The notes under the pieces were generated by a model, which was not told the origin of the DNA, searched no databases, and saw nothing but the letters and a program-made list of their open reading frames with translations. A stretch of DNA of 5,724 nucleotides from Myxococcales bacterium (lineage in GTDB: Bacteria; Myxococcota; Polyangia; Fen-1088): contig PMBY01000499.1 in the NCBI GenBank assembly GCA_003153875.1, positions 4,209 through 9,932 on the forward strand. Reading direction: 5' to 3'. The position numbers and the translations under genes are program-made. Position 1 is the stretch's first letter. Every line of letters starts with the position of its first letter. This document shows positions 1-5,352 of the stretch, piece after piece.

Positions 1-454
1 CGCCCCCGGCCAGCACGATGGGCACTGCGCTGGTCGACAGCCAGATCGTGCGGCCATCCCGATGAATGCCGACGTCCAGGTTGCGCACTGTCTCTCCGCG
101 CAGGGCTCGAAGCCCGGGCCAAGCCTCAACCGGCAGAGGCACACCGTCGCCTCCGGCGAACAGGGTACGCGCCAGGACGTTGCGCACAGACTGCCCGACG
201 TCCTCGTCGGCCAGGCCGAGCAATGATCGGGCCTTGTGGTTGGCGCTGGCTAGCACTCCGTCGGCAGCCAGCATGACCACGCCCTCGGAAGTGGCGGCGA
301 GCAGGGCTTCCCGTTCGAGTTCCGCGCTCGGAGCGGGCCGCGTCTGGTCTTGCGCCTCGGGCGCTTGCTTACCCTTGGATGCGTGCAGAGCCCGAGCTGC
401 GCGTGGAATTTGCGTCGCCCGTATTCTCCGCCGGCTGTGTCGCTCCTGCGCCAT
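1..454 (-). CDS. PAS-domain signalling protein, N-terminal part (runs off left edge)
   Basis: The minus-strand frame is open from a stop at 500-502 to the left edge. The ATG at 452-454 is the only ATG before the domain and gives 151 residues in the window. Residues 1-45 are a basic, Ala/Arg/Gln-rich, low-complexity stretch. Residues 46-151 read as a PAS sensor fold: ELEREALLAATSEGVVMLA, then DGVLASANHKARSLLGLADEDVGQ, then GETVRNLDVGIHRDGRTIWLSTSAVPI. This is the usual order of 'will it become a sensor', 'X-N-x-A-x-x-L-L-G' and 'R-x-D-G-x-x-x-W-L' signatures. PAS domains bind small ligands or cofactors and pass a signal to an output module. That module (histidine kinase, GGDEF, sigma-54 activator) lies beyond the edge, so the output type is unknown. 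No transmembrane segment is visible in this part, which suggests a cytosolic sensor. No good Shine-Dalgarno precedes the ATG, and coding character is weak before residue 40, so the start is uncertain. The PAS call itself is fairly sure. Confidence 0.75.
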   Translation of the reverse strand, partial: MAQERHSRRRIRATQIPRAARALHASKGKQAPEAQDQTRPAPSAELEREALLAATSEGVVMLAADGVLASANHKARSLLGLADEDVGQSVRNVLARTLFAGGDGVPLPVEAWPGLRALRGETVRNLDVGIHRDGRTIWLSTSAVPIVLAGG

Positions 455-558
455 GGCCGAAATTATCCAGTGCGAAGCGAGCCCTTGCCAGCGCGATTGT
501 CACCTTTCCGGCGATCACGCGCTCTTGCAGCGAGGAGAAGGGTTGGGGTGGGCGGCAG

Positions 559-1311
559 TCAGCGGCGCAGGCCGCGTCCACCCCTCATGCCGCCGCCGAA
601 TCCTCGGGACGCAGGCGGGCCGCCGTGCATGCCGCCCCCGTGCCCGCCGCCCCCGTGAACATATCCCCGTCCCCAGTAGGGATGGTATCCCCAGCCGGGT
701 GCCCACAGCCAAGGATAGAACCCCACGCCCCACCACCAGGCCGGCCACATTTCGACAGCCACGCCAACAGGTCGGTAGTCGACGTATTCGGGTGACTCAT
801 TCGGCACCAGCTCAAACGGCGTGGTCCCGGTGGCGAGTTCGCTGCCGCGGCGAACTTGCCACGACAGGATGGCTTGTCCCGGACTGCCTTGGGGTGGCAG
901 GGGGTAGAAGACATCCAGGGTGCCGTGCTGTCCCGGAGCCACTGTGACCACCGAACCGCCGGCCGAGCCCTGAGCGTAGGTGGGCCTCACGAGAACAGCC
1001 CCTAGGCTCACGACCTGATCGCGGGTGTCGATGGTCCAGGCAACGGTGTCAGTGCGGTTCTCGGCGGCGATACGCAGGTGAAGATAGAAACCCTGCGTCC
1101 CCGACGGTGTAGCTAGGGGCTCTCCGCCGAACGAGATGACGTAGGCCGTGCCCTTGGGATCGTTGGCCGGGATCGGGTAGGGCGCGGCGGGCGCTTGATA
1201 GGCGGCGGATGGCGGCTCTGACACGTTCCGGTAGACGGTCGTGTCGGTGGCGCAACCCACGGCGGCAAGCGCGATCGCGCCGATGAACACCTTCATAGTT
1301 GTTGCGTTCAT
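559..1311 (-). CDS. Predicted lipoprotein with Trp/Tyr- and Gly/His-rich C-terminus
   Basis: This encodes 250 residues of unknown function. I chose the ATG at 1309-1311 because GAGGAA sits a few bases upstream on the minus strand; an in-frame ATG at 1344 would add 11 residues but lacks this site. Residues 6-20, MKVFIGAIALAAVGC, form a lipoprotein signal peptide with a lipobox-like A-V-G-C, so Cys20 should be lipidated and the protein envelope-anchored. Residues 21-50 are a Pro/Ala-rich linker. Residues 55-170 alternate hydrophobic and polar residues like a beta sandwich (YLHLRIAAENRTDTVAWTID, VVTVAPGQHGTLDVFYPL, AILSWQVRRG). Residues 189-214 are packed with Trp and Tyr (WPAWWWGVGFYPWLW). Residues 215-250 are Gly/His/Arg-rich (GGGGHGGGMHGG), ending GLRR. 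The His/Gly run could bind metal and the aromatic run could sit at a membrane or bind glycan; both are speculation. The gene is divergent from the small gene at 1440. I do not recognise a named family. Confidence 0.85.
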   Translation of the reverse strand: MNATTMKVFIGAIALAAVGCATDTTVYRNVSEPPSAAYQAPAAPYPIPANDPKGTAYVISFGGEPLATPSGTQGFYLHLRIAAENRTDTVAWTIDTRDQVVSLGAVLVRPTYAQGSAGGSVVTVAPGQHGTLDVFYPLPPQGSPGQAILSWQVRRGSELATGTTPFELVPNESPEYVDYRPVGVAVEMWPAWWWGVGFYPWLWAPGWGYHPYWGRGYVHGGGGHGGGMHGGPPASRGFGGGMRGGRGLRR

Positions 1312-1314
1312 TGT

Positions 1315-1320
1315 TTCCTC
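1315..1320 (-). promoter_or_regulatory. Shine-Dalgarno deciding the lipoprotein start
   Basis: On the minus strand this reads GAGGAA, followed by ACA and the ATG at 1309-1311. It is the clearest ribosome binding site in the window. It selects the 250-residue start over the longer in-frame ATG at 1344. Confidence 0.75.
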
Positions 1321-1323
1321 ACT

Positions 1324-1341
1324 GAGGTTGATCGCAACCTC
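1324..1341 (-). promoter_or_regulatory. Perfect 7-bp dyad beside the lipoprotein ribosome binding site
   Basis: GAGGTTG-ATCG-CAACCTC is a perfect inverted repeat with a four-base loop. It ends three bases from the GAGGAA ribosome binding site of the lipoprotein gene. In RNA it would form a short stable hairpin next to the Shine-Dalgarno. As DNA it could be an operator in the divergent intergenic region shared with the 1440-1670 gene. The symmetry is seen directly; the function is inference, and it could be chance. Confidence 0.4.
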
Positions 1342-1439
1342 CACTTTACCACTTCAAAACCCATGCGGCCTTTCTCTCCCGTACGCGACACGCGAGAGGC
1401 AGATGCCTTGTGTGCGAGCTGTGTTACGCTGTGGGCACC

Positions 1440-1670
1440 ATGGCAAAATCACCCTGCCCGATTTCCAAGACGCACTTCATTGAAAAGTCCGAGCCCATCA
1501 AACTGGTCATCAACGGACAGGAACTGGTGGCCGACAAGAAAGAGTTCTCGACTGGCTCATTCGGCTGGTTCTTCAACGGCAAGATCAGCGTGGCTGTTGA
1601 TGGCAAGCCGCTGAGTGTGCAGGTCGGCCTCAATTTGACCGTTGTCGGCAGCAAAGACGCCGAGCGCTAG
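1440..1670 (+). CDS. Small conserved-looking protein of unknown function (76 aa)
   Basis: This is the only plus-strand gene. It encodes 76 residues from the ATG at 1440; an in-frame GTG at 1410 would add MCELCYAVGT. I prefer the ATG because the protein then begins MAKSPCPISKTHF, although neither start has a clear Shine-Dalgarno. The body shows alternating beta-strand pattern (IKLVINGQELVADKKEF, KISVAVDGKPLSVQVGLNLTVVGSK) around the motif EFSTGSFGWFFNGK at residues 35-48. There is one Cys (C6), no signal peptide and no membrane segment, so it looks like a small cytosolic beta protein. From memory, similar short proteins with a C-P-I start, an 'EFSTGS.GW..NGK' centre and a 'VQ.G.NLT.VGSK' end occur as hypotheticals in other bacteria; I could not check this. 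It is divergent from the lipoprotein gene and convergent with nfnB, with its own terminator, so it is probably monocistronic. Confidence 0.8.
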   Translation: MAKSPCPISKTHFIEKSEPIKLVINGQELVADKKEFSTGSFGWFFNGKISVAVDGKPLSVQVGLNLTVVGSKDAER

Positions 1671-1689
1671 CGCTAGTCGCGTGGGGAGC

Positions 1690-1708
1690 CCGCCGGCTAT
1701 GCCGGCGG
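1690..1708 (+). repeat. GC-rich hairpin downstream of the small gene
   Basis: CCGCCGGC-TAT-GCCGGCGG is a perfect 8-bp stem with a three-base loop, 19 bases after the small gene's stop. No T-run follows on either strand, so it is not a classical terminator alone. It may stabilise the 3' end of the transcript or help pause polymerase before the stronger hairpin at 1729-1757. Confidence 0.5.
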
Positions 1709-1728
1709 CGCACCATCGCGGGAGGGTT

Positions 1729-1757
1729 TGGGAACCCTTTGAGGGTTCCCATTTATT
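1729..1757 (+). terminator. Rho-independent terminator of the 1440-1670 gene
   Basis: TGGGAACCC-TTTGA-GGGTTCCCA is a perfect 9-bp stem, extendable by one T-A pair, followed on the plus strand by TTTATT. The U-rich tail places it as the terminator of the plus-strand small gene. The stop codon of the convergent nfnB (TAA on the minus strand, 1753-1755) lies inside this T tract, so the hairpin directly follows nfnB too. On that strand the tail is AAACCCTCC and would not act as a classical terminator. Confidence 0.8.
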
Positions 1758-3207
1758 TCGACCGGGGCGCGGGCTCGGCAGCCGTCGCGAGGCCCATGTA
1801 CTGCAACATCGCGCGCGCGGCCGTGCGTCCCGCGCCCATGGCCAGAATGACCGTAGCTCCGCCGGTCACGATGTCGCCGCCGGCGAAAACACCCGGGATG
1901 CTGGTCATCTGCGTTTCGGGGCTGACGTCGATGTAGCCGCGTTTGTTCAGCTTCAGTCCCGGCGTGGTCTGCGCGACGATGGGATTGGCCGAGGTCCCGA
2001 TGGCGTACACGATGGTGTCCACCTCGAAGAGAAATTCCGAGCCCTTCACCGGCACCGGGCGCGCGCGGCCCGATGCATCCGGCTCGCCCAGTTCCATGCG
2101 AATGCATTCCATGGCCCGGACCCAGCCATGATCGTCGCCCAGGATGCGCACCGGAGCGGTCAGCCAGTTGAACTTCACGCCCTCTTCTTCTGCGTGGTGG
2201 ACTTCCTCGGCGCGCGCCGGGCTCTCCTTTTTGGTGCGACGGTACACGCAGTAGACTTCTTCGGCGCCCATTCGAATGGAGACACGGCAGGCATCCATGG
2301 CCGTGTTGCCTGCGCCAATCACCGCCACTTTCTTGCCCATGCCCGTCGGCGTGTCGGTTTGCGGGTGTTGGTAGGCGCGCATCAGGTTCACTCGGGTCAG
2401 GTATTCGTTGGCCGAGAAGATGCCGTTGAGCCCTTCGCCCGGGATGCCCATGAGGTTGGGGTAGCCGGCCCCGACGCCAATGAACACTGCTTCGTACCCC
2501 ATTTCCTGCATGAGCTGCGGAATGGTGAAGAGACGCCCAATGATGGCGTTGGTCACCACCTTGACGCCCAGGCCCTTCAAGGCCTCCAGCTCGCGGTCGA
2601 TCAGCTTCTTGGGCAGCCGGAATTCAGGGATACCGTACTTGAGCACGCCGCCGGCCGTGTGCAGCGCCTCGTAGATGGTCACCTCCACGCCGGCGCGCGC
2701 CAGGTCGACGGCACAGGTGATGGACGCGGGACCGCTGCCGATCATCGCTGCTTTGTGGCCATTGTGGTTGGCTGGGGCGGCCAGCGACCATCCGTTCTTG
2801 AGCGCCATGTCTCCCACGAAGCGCTCGAGCCGGCCGATGCCCACCGGCTCCAGCTTGTTGCCCACGATACACACGGCTTCACATTGCGTTTCCTGCGGGC
2901 AGACGCGGCCGCAAATGGCGGGCAGGACGTTGTCGGCCGCCAGGACGTCGTAGGCTTTGCGGAAGTCGCGGTTTTCGATGGCTTGGATGAAACCCGGAAT
3001 GTTGATGGCCACCGGGCAGCCCGCGATGCAACCCGGCTTCTTGCACTGGATACATCGGGCTGCTTCAGCCAGCGCCTGGTCCTCGGTGTAGCCCAGAGTC
3101 ACCTCGTTCCAGTTGCGCGCGCGGACCGCCGGATCCTGTTCCGGCATGGCGGTCTTGCTCTTGGCGATGGTCTTGATGGTCTTCTTGGGTTTGGGTGCTG
3201 CTTCCAT
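1753..3207 (-). CDS. nfnB: NfnB: NADPH-binding large subunit of bifurcating NADH-dependent ferredoxin:NADP+ oxidoreductase (GltD-like)
   Basis: The protein has 484 residues. With NfnA it forms the cytosolic complex that couples NADPH oxidation to NAD+ and ferredoxin reduction, or the reverse, by flavin-based electron bifurcation. Residues 22-48 (PEQDPAVRARNWNEVTLGYT) are typical of the NfnB/GltD family. Eight cysteines for two [4Fe-4S] clusters are present: C52, C55, C60, C64 (CIQCKKPGCIAGC) and C99, C103, C109, C113 (CGRVCPQETQCEAVC). The FAD site is IGSGPAS (156-162), with Ser where Gly is common, then EALHTAGGVLKYGIPEFRLPK. The NADPH site is VIGAGNTAMDACR (296-308), and the C-terminal FAD motif is PGVFAGGDIVTGGATV. 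About 20 Lys-rich residues precede the family's usual N-terminus; M21 is an alternative start, and neither start has a strong Shine-Dalgarno. It lies 33 bases after nfnA on the same strand. Such genes are often annotated as glutamate synthase small subunit, but no GltB-like large subunit is present and the FNR-like partner favours Nfn. Confidence 0.93.
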   Translation of the reverse strand: MEAAPKPKKTIKTIAKSKTAMPEQDPAVRARNWNEVTLGYTEDQALAEAARCIQCKKPGCIAGCPVAINIPGFIQAIENRDFRKAYDVLAADNVLPAICGRVCPQETQCEAVCIVGNKLEPVGIGRLERFVGDMALKNGWSLAAPANHNGHKAAMIGSGPASITCAVDLARAGVEVTIYEALHTAGGVLKYGIPEFRLPKKLIDRELEALKGLGVKVVTNAIIGRLFTIPQLMQEMGYEAVFIGVGAGYPNLMGIPGEGLNGIFSANEYLTRVNLMRAYQHPQTDTPTGMGKKVAVIGAGNTAMDACRVSIRMGAEEVYCVYRRTKKESPARAEEVHHAEEEGVKFNWLTAPVRILGDDHGWVRAMECIRMELGEPDASGRARPVPVKGSEFLFEVDTIVYAIGTSANPIVAQTTPGLKLNKRGYIDVSPETQMTSIPGVFAGGDIVTGGATVILAMGAGRTAARAMLQYMGLATAAEPAPRSK

Positions 3208-3240
3208 TGCGGGCTCTGACTTATTCCTAGGGGAAATGGG

Positions 3241-4086
3241 TTACCTGGGTAGGTGGCAATCGTGTTGCTCGCGGAAACGCCGCATGGATTCGCGTTCGAA
3301 CGGGTCAAAGCGCTTGGCCCGGGCCAGAAGTTCGTCGAAATCGACCTGCAGGCCGTCGAACTCAGGGCCGTCCACGCAGGCAAAGGCCATCTTGCCACCC
3401 ACGGTCACCCGGCACCCGCCGCACATGCCTGTACCGTCCACCATGACGGGGTTCAGGCTGACGATGGTCTTGACGTTGCGTGGTTTGGTCACTGCCACGC
3501 AGGCTTTCATCATGATGGCGGGCCCGATGGCCAGCACCTCGTCGACGTCGGGATTCTTGTCCAGCACTTCTTGCAGCGGCCCGGTGACCAGGCCCTTCAC
3601 GCCGAAAGATCCGTCGTCGGTGGCGATGATCAACTCGTCGCTTTCGGCTTTGAAGCGGTCGATCCAGAACATGAGATCCTTGGACCGGAAGCCAACGATG
3701 GAGATGGTGTGGGCGCCGTTCTGCTTGTACTGGCGCAACTGGGGATAGGTGGGCGCCACGCCGAGGCCACCACCTACACACACGACCTTCTTCACCTTGT
3801 CGAAGTGACGCGCGTGACCCAGCGGGCCGGCGAGGTCGTCGAGGTATTCGCCCTCTTTCAGACCCATGAGCGCAGTGGTCGTCTTGCCCACGGCCTGGAT
3901 GACCAGGGTAATGGTGCCGGCCTGGCGATCGAAATCGGCGATGGTCAAAGGAACGCGTTCGCCGCCGTCTCCGTGGCGGACGATCACGAAGTGGCCAGGC
4001 TGTGCCGCCTTGGCGATGTCGGGTGCCTCCAGTTTCCAGAGGTAGGTGACAGGGGAAAACTGCTCTCGTTTGACGATCTTGAACAT
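3241..4086 (-). CDS. nfnA: NfnA: FNR-like small subunit of bifurcating ferredoxin:NADP+ oxidoreductase
   Basis: The 281 residues match the normal length of this family, which resembles the PyrK electron-transfer subunit of dihydroorotate dehydrogenase. It carries FAD and a [2Fe-2S] cluster and binds NAD(H), passing electrons to or from NfnB. The beta-barrel FAD domain is residues 1-95, with RVPLTIAD (44-51) as the flavin motif and PGHFVIV before it. The NAD domain begins at VVCVGGGLGVAPTYP (101-115) and includes LAIGPAIMMKA. The cluster site is DGTGMCGGCRVTVGG (217-231) plus C237 in FACVDGPEFDG. Ligands C222, C225 and C237 are present, and D217 replaces the first Cys of PyrK, the Asp/Cys3 pattern known for NfnA. 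This separates it from PyrK. It is the first gene of the nfnA-nfnB operon. The start is set by family length; no strong Shine-Dalgarno is visible. Confidence 0.93.
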   Translation of the reverse strand: MFKIVKREQFSPVTYLWKLEAPDIAKAAQPGHFVIVRHGDGGERVPLTIADFDRQAGTITLVIQAVGKTTTALMGLKEGEYLDDLAGPLGHARHFDKVKKVVCVGGGLGVAPTYPQLRQYKQNGAHTISIVGFRSKDLMFWIDRFKAESDELIIATDDGSFGVKGLVTGPLQEVLDKNPDVDEVLAIGPAIMMKACVAVTKPRNVKTIVSLNPVMVDGTGMCGGCRVTVGGKMAFACVDGPEFDGLQVDFDELLARAKRFDPFERESMRRFREQHDCHLPR

Positions 4087-4115
4087 CTGCGTCTCGTCGG
4101 GGATGCTTTACCGAA

Positions 4116-4144
4116 TACCTACGGTACGCACAGCACACAGTCAA
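4116..4144 (-). promoter_or_regulatory. Possible sigma-70-type promoter for nfnAB
   Basis: On the minus strand, TTGACT (4144-4139) is a good -35 box. It is followed after 17 bases by TAGGTA (4121-4116), a weak -10 that could shift by one or two bases. This places transcription start about 20-25 bases before the nfnA ATG. The -35 is convincing; the -10 is poor, so the call is tentative. Confidence 0.35.
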
Positions 4145-4148
4145 CGTG

Positions 4149-4159
4149 TCTCGTCGAGA
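4149..4159. promoter_or_regulatory. Small dyad just upstream of the nfnAB -35 box
   Basis: TCTCGTCGAGA is a palindrome of two 5-base arms around one base, five bases upstream of the proposed -35. Part of it, GTCTCGTCG (4148-4156), recurs as a direct repeat at 4091-4099 between the promoter and the nfnA ATG. Paired sites flanking a promoter can be operators. The short length means chance is not excluded. Confidence 0.25.
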
Positions 4160-4203
4160 GAATGGGCGTCTGCTGGCGTCTGACCCATCCCTGACTCCGT
4201 CCT

Positions 4204-4229
4204 GGCCCGGGCCACCAAAGGCCCGGGCC
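4204..4229. repeat. GGCCCGGGCC double palindrome / strong hairpin after fcl
   Basis: Two copies of the self-complementary decamer GGCCCGGGCC are separated by ACCAAA, forming a 10-bp all-GC hairpin. It lies about 85 bases past the fcl stop and 60 bases upstream of the nfnA promoter region. It lacks a following T-run on either strand, so it may be a Rho-type or GC-only terminator for fcl, or an insulator; this is inference. Confidence 0.55.
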
Positions 4230-4230
4230 C

Positions 4231-4302
4231 ACCGCCACCGCCTCCGTCACTGTCCCTGTCACTGCCACAGCCTCTGCCACTGCCCCCGGCACCGACACCG
4301 CA
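4231..4302. repeat. Degenerate hexamer array, about 12 units
   Basis: On the plus strand the sequence splits into consecutive six-base units close to ACYGYC: ACCGCC, ACCGCC, TCCGTC, ACTGTC, CCTGTC, ACTGCC, ACAGCC, TCTGCC, ACTGCC, CCCGGC, ACCGAC, ACCGCA. On the minus strand the units read like GTGGCA or GTGACA. The period is clear by eye, although no unit is perfectly conserved through the array. It fills the gap between fcl and the GGCCCGGGCC hairpin. It has no sensible coding capacity: a minus-strand frame reads as low-complexity Ala/Val repeats without homology. Confidence 0.65.
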
Positions 4303-4314
4303 CCCCGCTCCAGC

Positions 4315-5271
4315 TCAGGCTTTGTTCGCGATGTTTTCCAGATACCAGGCGTAGGTCTTTCGGATGCCCGCCTCCAGCGTGTGTTGCGCCTTCCAGCCCA
4401 GGGCGTGAAGCCGGCCCACGTCGAGGAGCTTGCGGGGCGTTCCGTCAGGCATGGCCGTGTTCCAGGTGACGCCGCCCGAATAGCCCACGATGCCGCGCAC
4501 CAGCTCGGCCAGATCGCGCAGCACGATGTCTTCGCCCAGCCCCACGTTGACGAACATCTTCTCGTCCTCGCGTTCGCGTCCGGCATCGAAGTGGTTCATC
4601 AAGAACGCGAGCGCGTCCGCCAGATCCTCCACGTAGAGCAACTCGCGCCGCACCTTGCCGGTGCCCCATAGCTCCACGCTAGCCTGGCCCACCACCTTGG
4701 CCTCGTGGAACTTGCGAATCCAGGCGGGCAGCACGTGGCTGGTTTGCAGGTCGAAGTTGTCGCCCGGGCCGTAGAGGTTGGTGGGCATGGCGGCAATGAA
4801 GTTGGTGCCGTGCTGGCGGTTGTAGCTCTTGCACATCAGGATGCCGGCGATCTTGGCGATGGCGTAGGCATCGTTGGTGGATTCCAGCTTGCCCGTGAGC
4901 AGGTACTCTTCCTTCAGGGGCTGGGGTGCCAACTTGGGGTAGATGCAGGAGCTGCCCAGGAACAGCAACTTGCGCACCTTGTGGCGAAAGGCGGCGTGGA
5001 TCAGGTTGGTCTGAATCAGCAGATTGATGCGGATGAAATCGGCTGGGTAGGTGTCGTTGGCCTTGATCCCGCCGACCTTGGCCGCCGCGACGAGCACATA
5101 CTCGGGCTGCGTGCGGGCGAAGAAGTCATCCGTGGCGCGGGCATCGGTGAGGTCGAAATCCGCGATATCGCTGGTGATGACGGCGTCGTGTTCACGGCGC
5201 AGGCGGCGCTCGATGGCCGAGCCGACCAGGCCGCGGTTGCCGGCGATGTAGATGCGCGAATTTCTTTCCAT
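4315..5271 (-). CDS. fcl: GDP-L-fucose synthase (GDP-4-keto-6-deoxymannose epimerase/reductase)
   Basis: The protein has 318 residues, normal for this family of extended short-chain dehydrogenases. It converts GDP-4-keto-6-deoxy-D-mannose to GDP-L-fucose by 3,5-epimerisation and NADPH-dependent reduction in the cytosol, supplying fucose for lipopolysaccharide or exopolysaccharide. The Rossmann nucleotide motif is IYIAGNRGLVGSAI (7-20). The catalytic triad is S107 (GSSCIYP), Y136 and K140 (YAIAK). The epimerisation acid/base residues C109 and H179 (NFDLQTSHVLPA) are present; these numbers coincide with the E. coli enzyme. AAKVGGIKAN (62-71) and NLYGPGDNFD (165-174) are also family signatures. 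The active site is complete, so it should be functional. No Shine-Dalgarno is evident before the ATG at 5269-5271, which is the natural family start. GDP-mannose 4,6-dehydratase (gmd) and glycosyltransferases, often adjacent, are absent here. Both flanking gaps hold hexamer-type repeats. It is probably a single-gene unit. Confidence 0.96.
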   Translation of the reverse strand: MERNSRIYIAGNRGLVGSAIERRLRREHDAVITSDIADFDLTDARATDDFFARTQPEYVLVAAAKVGGIKANDTYPADFIRINLLIQTNLIHAAFRHKVRKLLFLGSSCIYPKLAPQPLKEEYLLTGKLESTNDAYAIAKIAGILMCKSYNRQHGTNFIAAMPTNLYGPGDNFDLQTSHVLPAWIRKFHEAKVVGQASVELWGTGKVRRELLYVEDLADALAFLMNHFDAGREREDEKMFVNVGLGEDIVLRDLAELVRGIVGYSGGVTWNTAMPDGTPRKLLDVGRLHALGWKAQHTLEAGIRKTYAWYLENIANKA

Positions 5272-5352
5272 GCGGTTTGCAGTCTACCCGATCCGGAAGC
5301 GAGCTGGTTCTCACAGAGATGGAATGAGAAGGCCGCACGGGCAGGCCGGGTC

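Noticed and set aside
66..947. 293-residue plus-strand ORF
   Set aside because: It is Arg/Pro/Ser-rich without domain character and runs antisense to the PAS frame and the lipoprotein gene, both of which have clear protein features; it is a GC-rich shadow.
1410..1439. GTG-started 10-residue extension of the small protein with a Cys-x-x-Cys (CELC)
   Set aside because: It has no Shine-Dalgarno and the ATG at 1440 gives a natural N-terminus; a two-Cys metal site in a 10-residue extension is not enough evidence.
1642..3219. 525-residue plus-strand ORF opposite nfnB
   Set aside because: It is rich in His, Arg and Gly with no motif, and is exactly antisense to nfnB, whose iron-sulfur and nucleotide motifs are unmistakable.
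3253..4194. 313-residue plus-strand ORF opposite nfnA
   Set aside because: It is the antisense shadow of nfnA, with no recognisable family and a composition typical of reversed GC-rich codons.
4231..4302. CRISPR-like array
   Set aside because: The units are six bases, degenerate and without spacers, so this is a simple-sequence tract.
4119..4586. 155-residue minus-strand ORF ending in Ala/Val repeats
   Set aside because: It is an off-frame reading of fcl continued through the hexamer array; the repeats in the protein simply reflect the DNA period.
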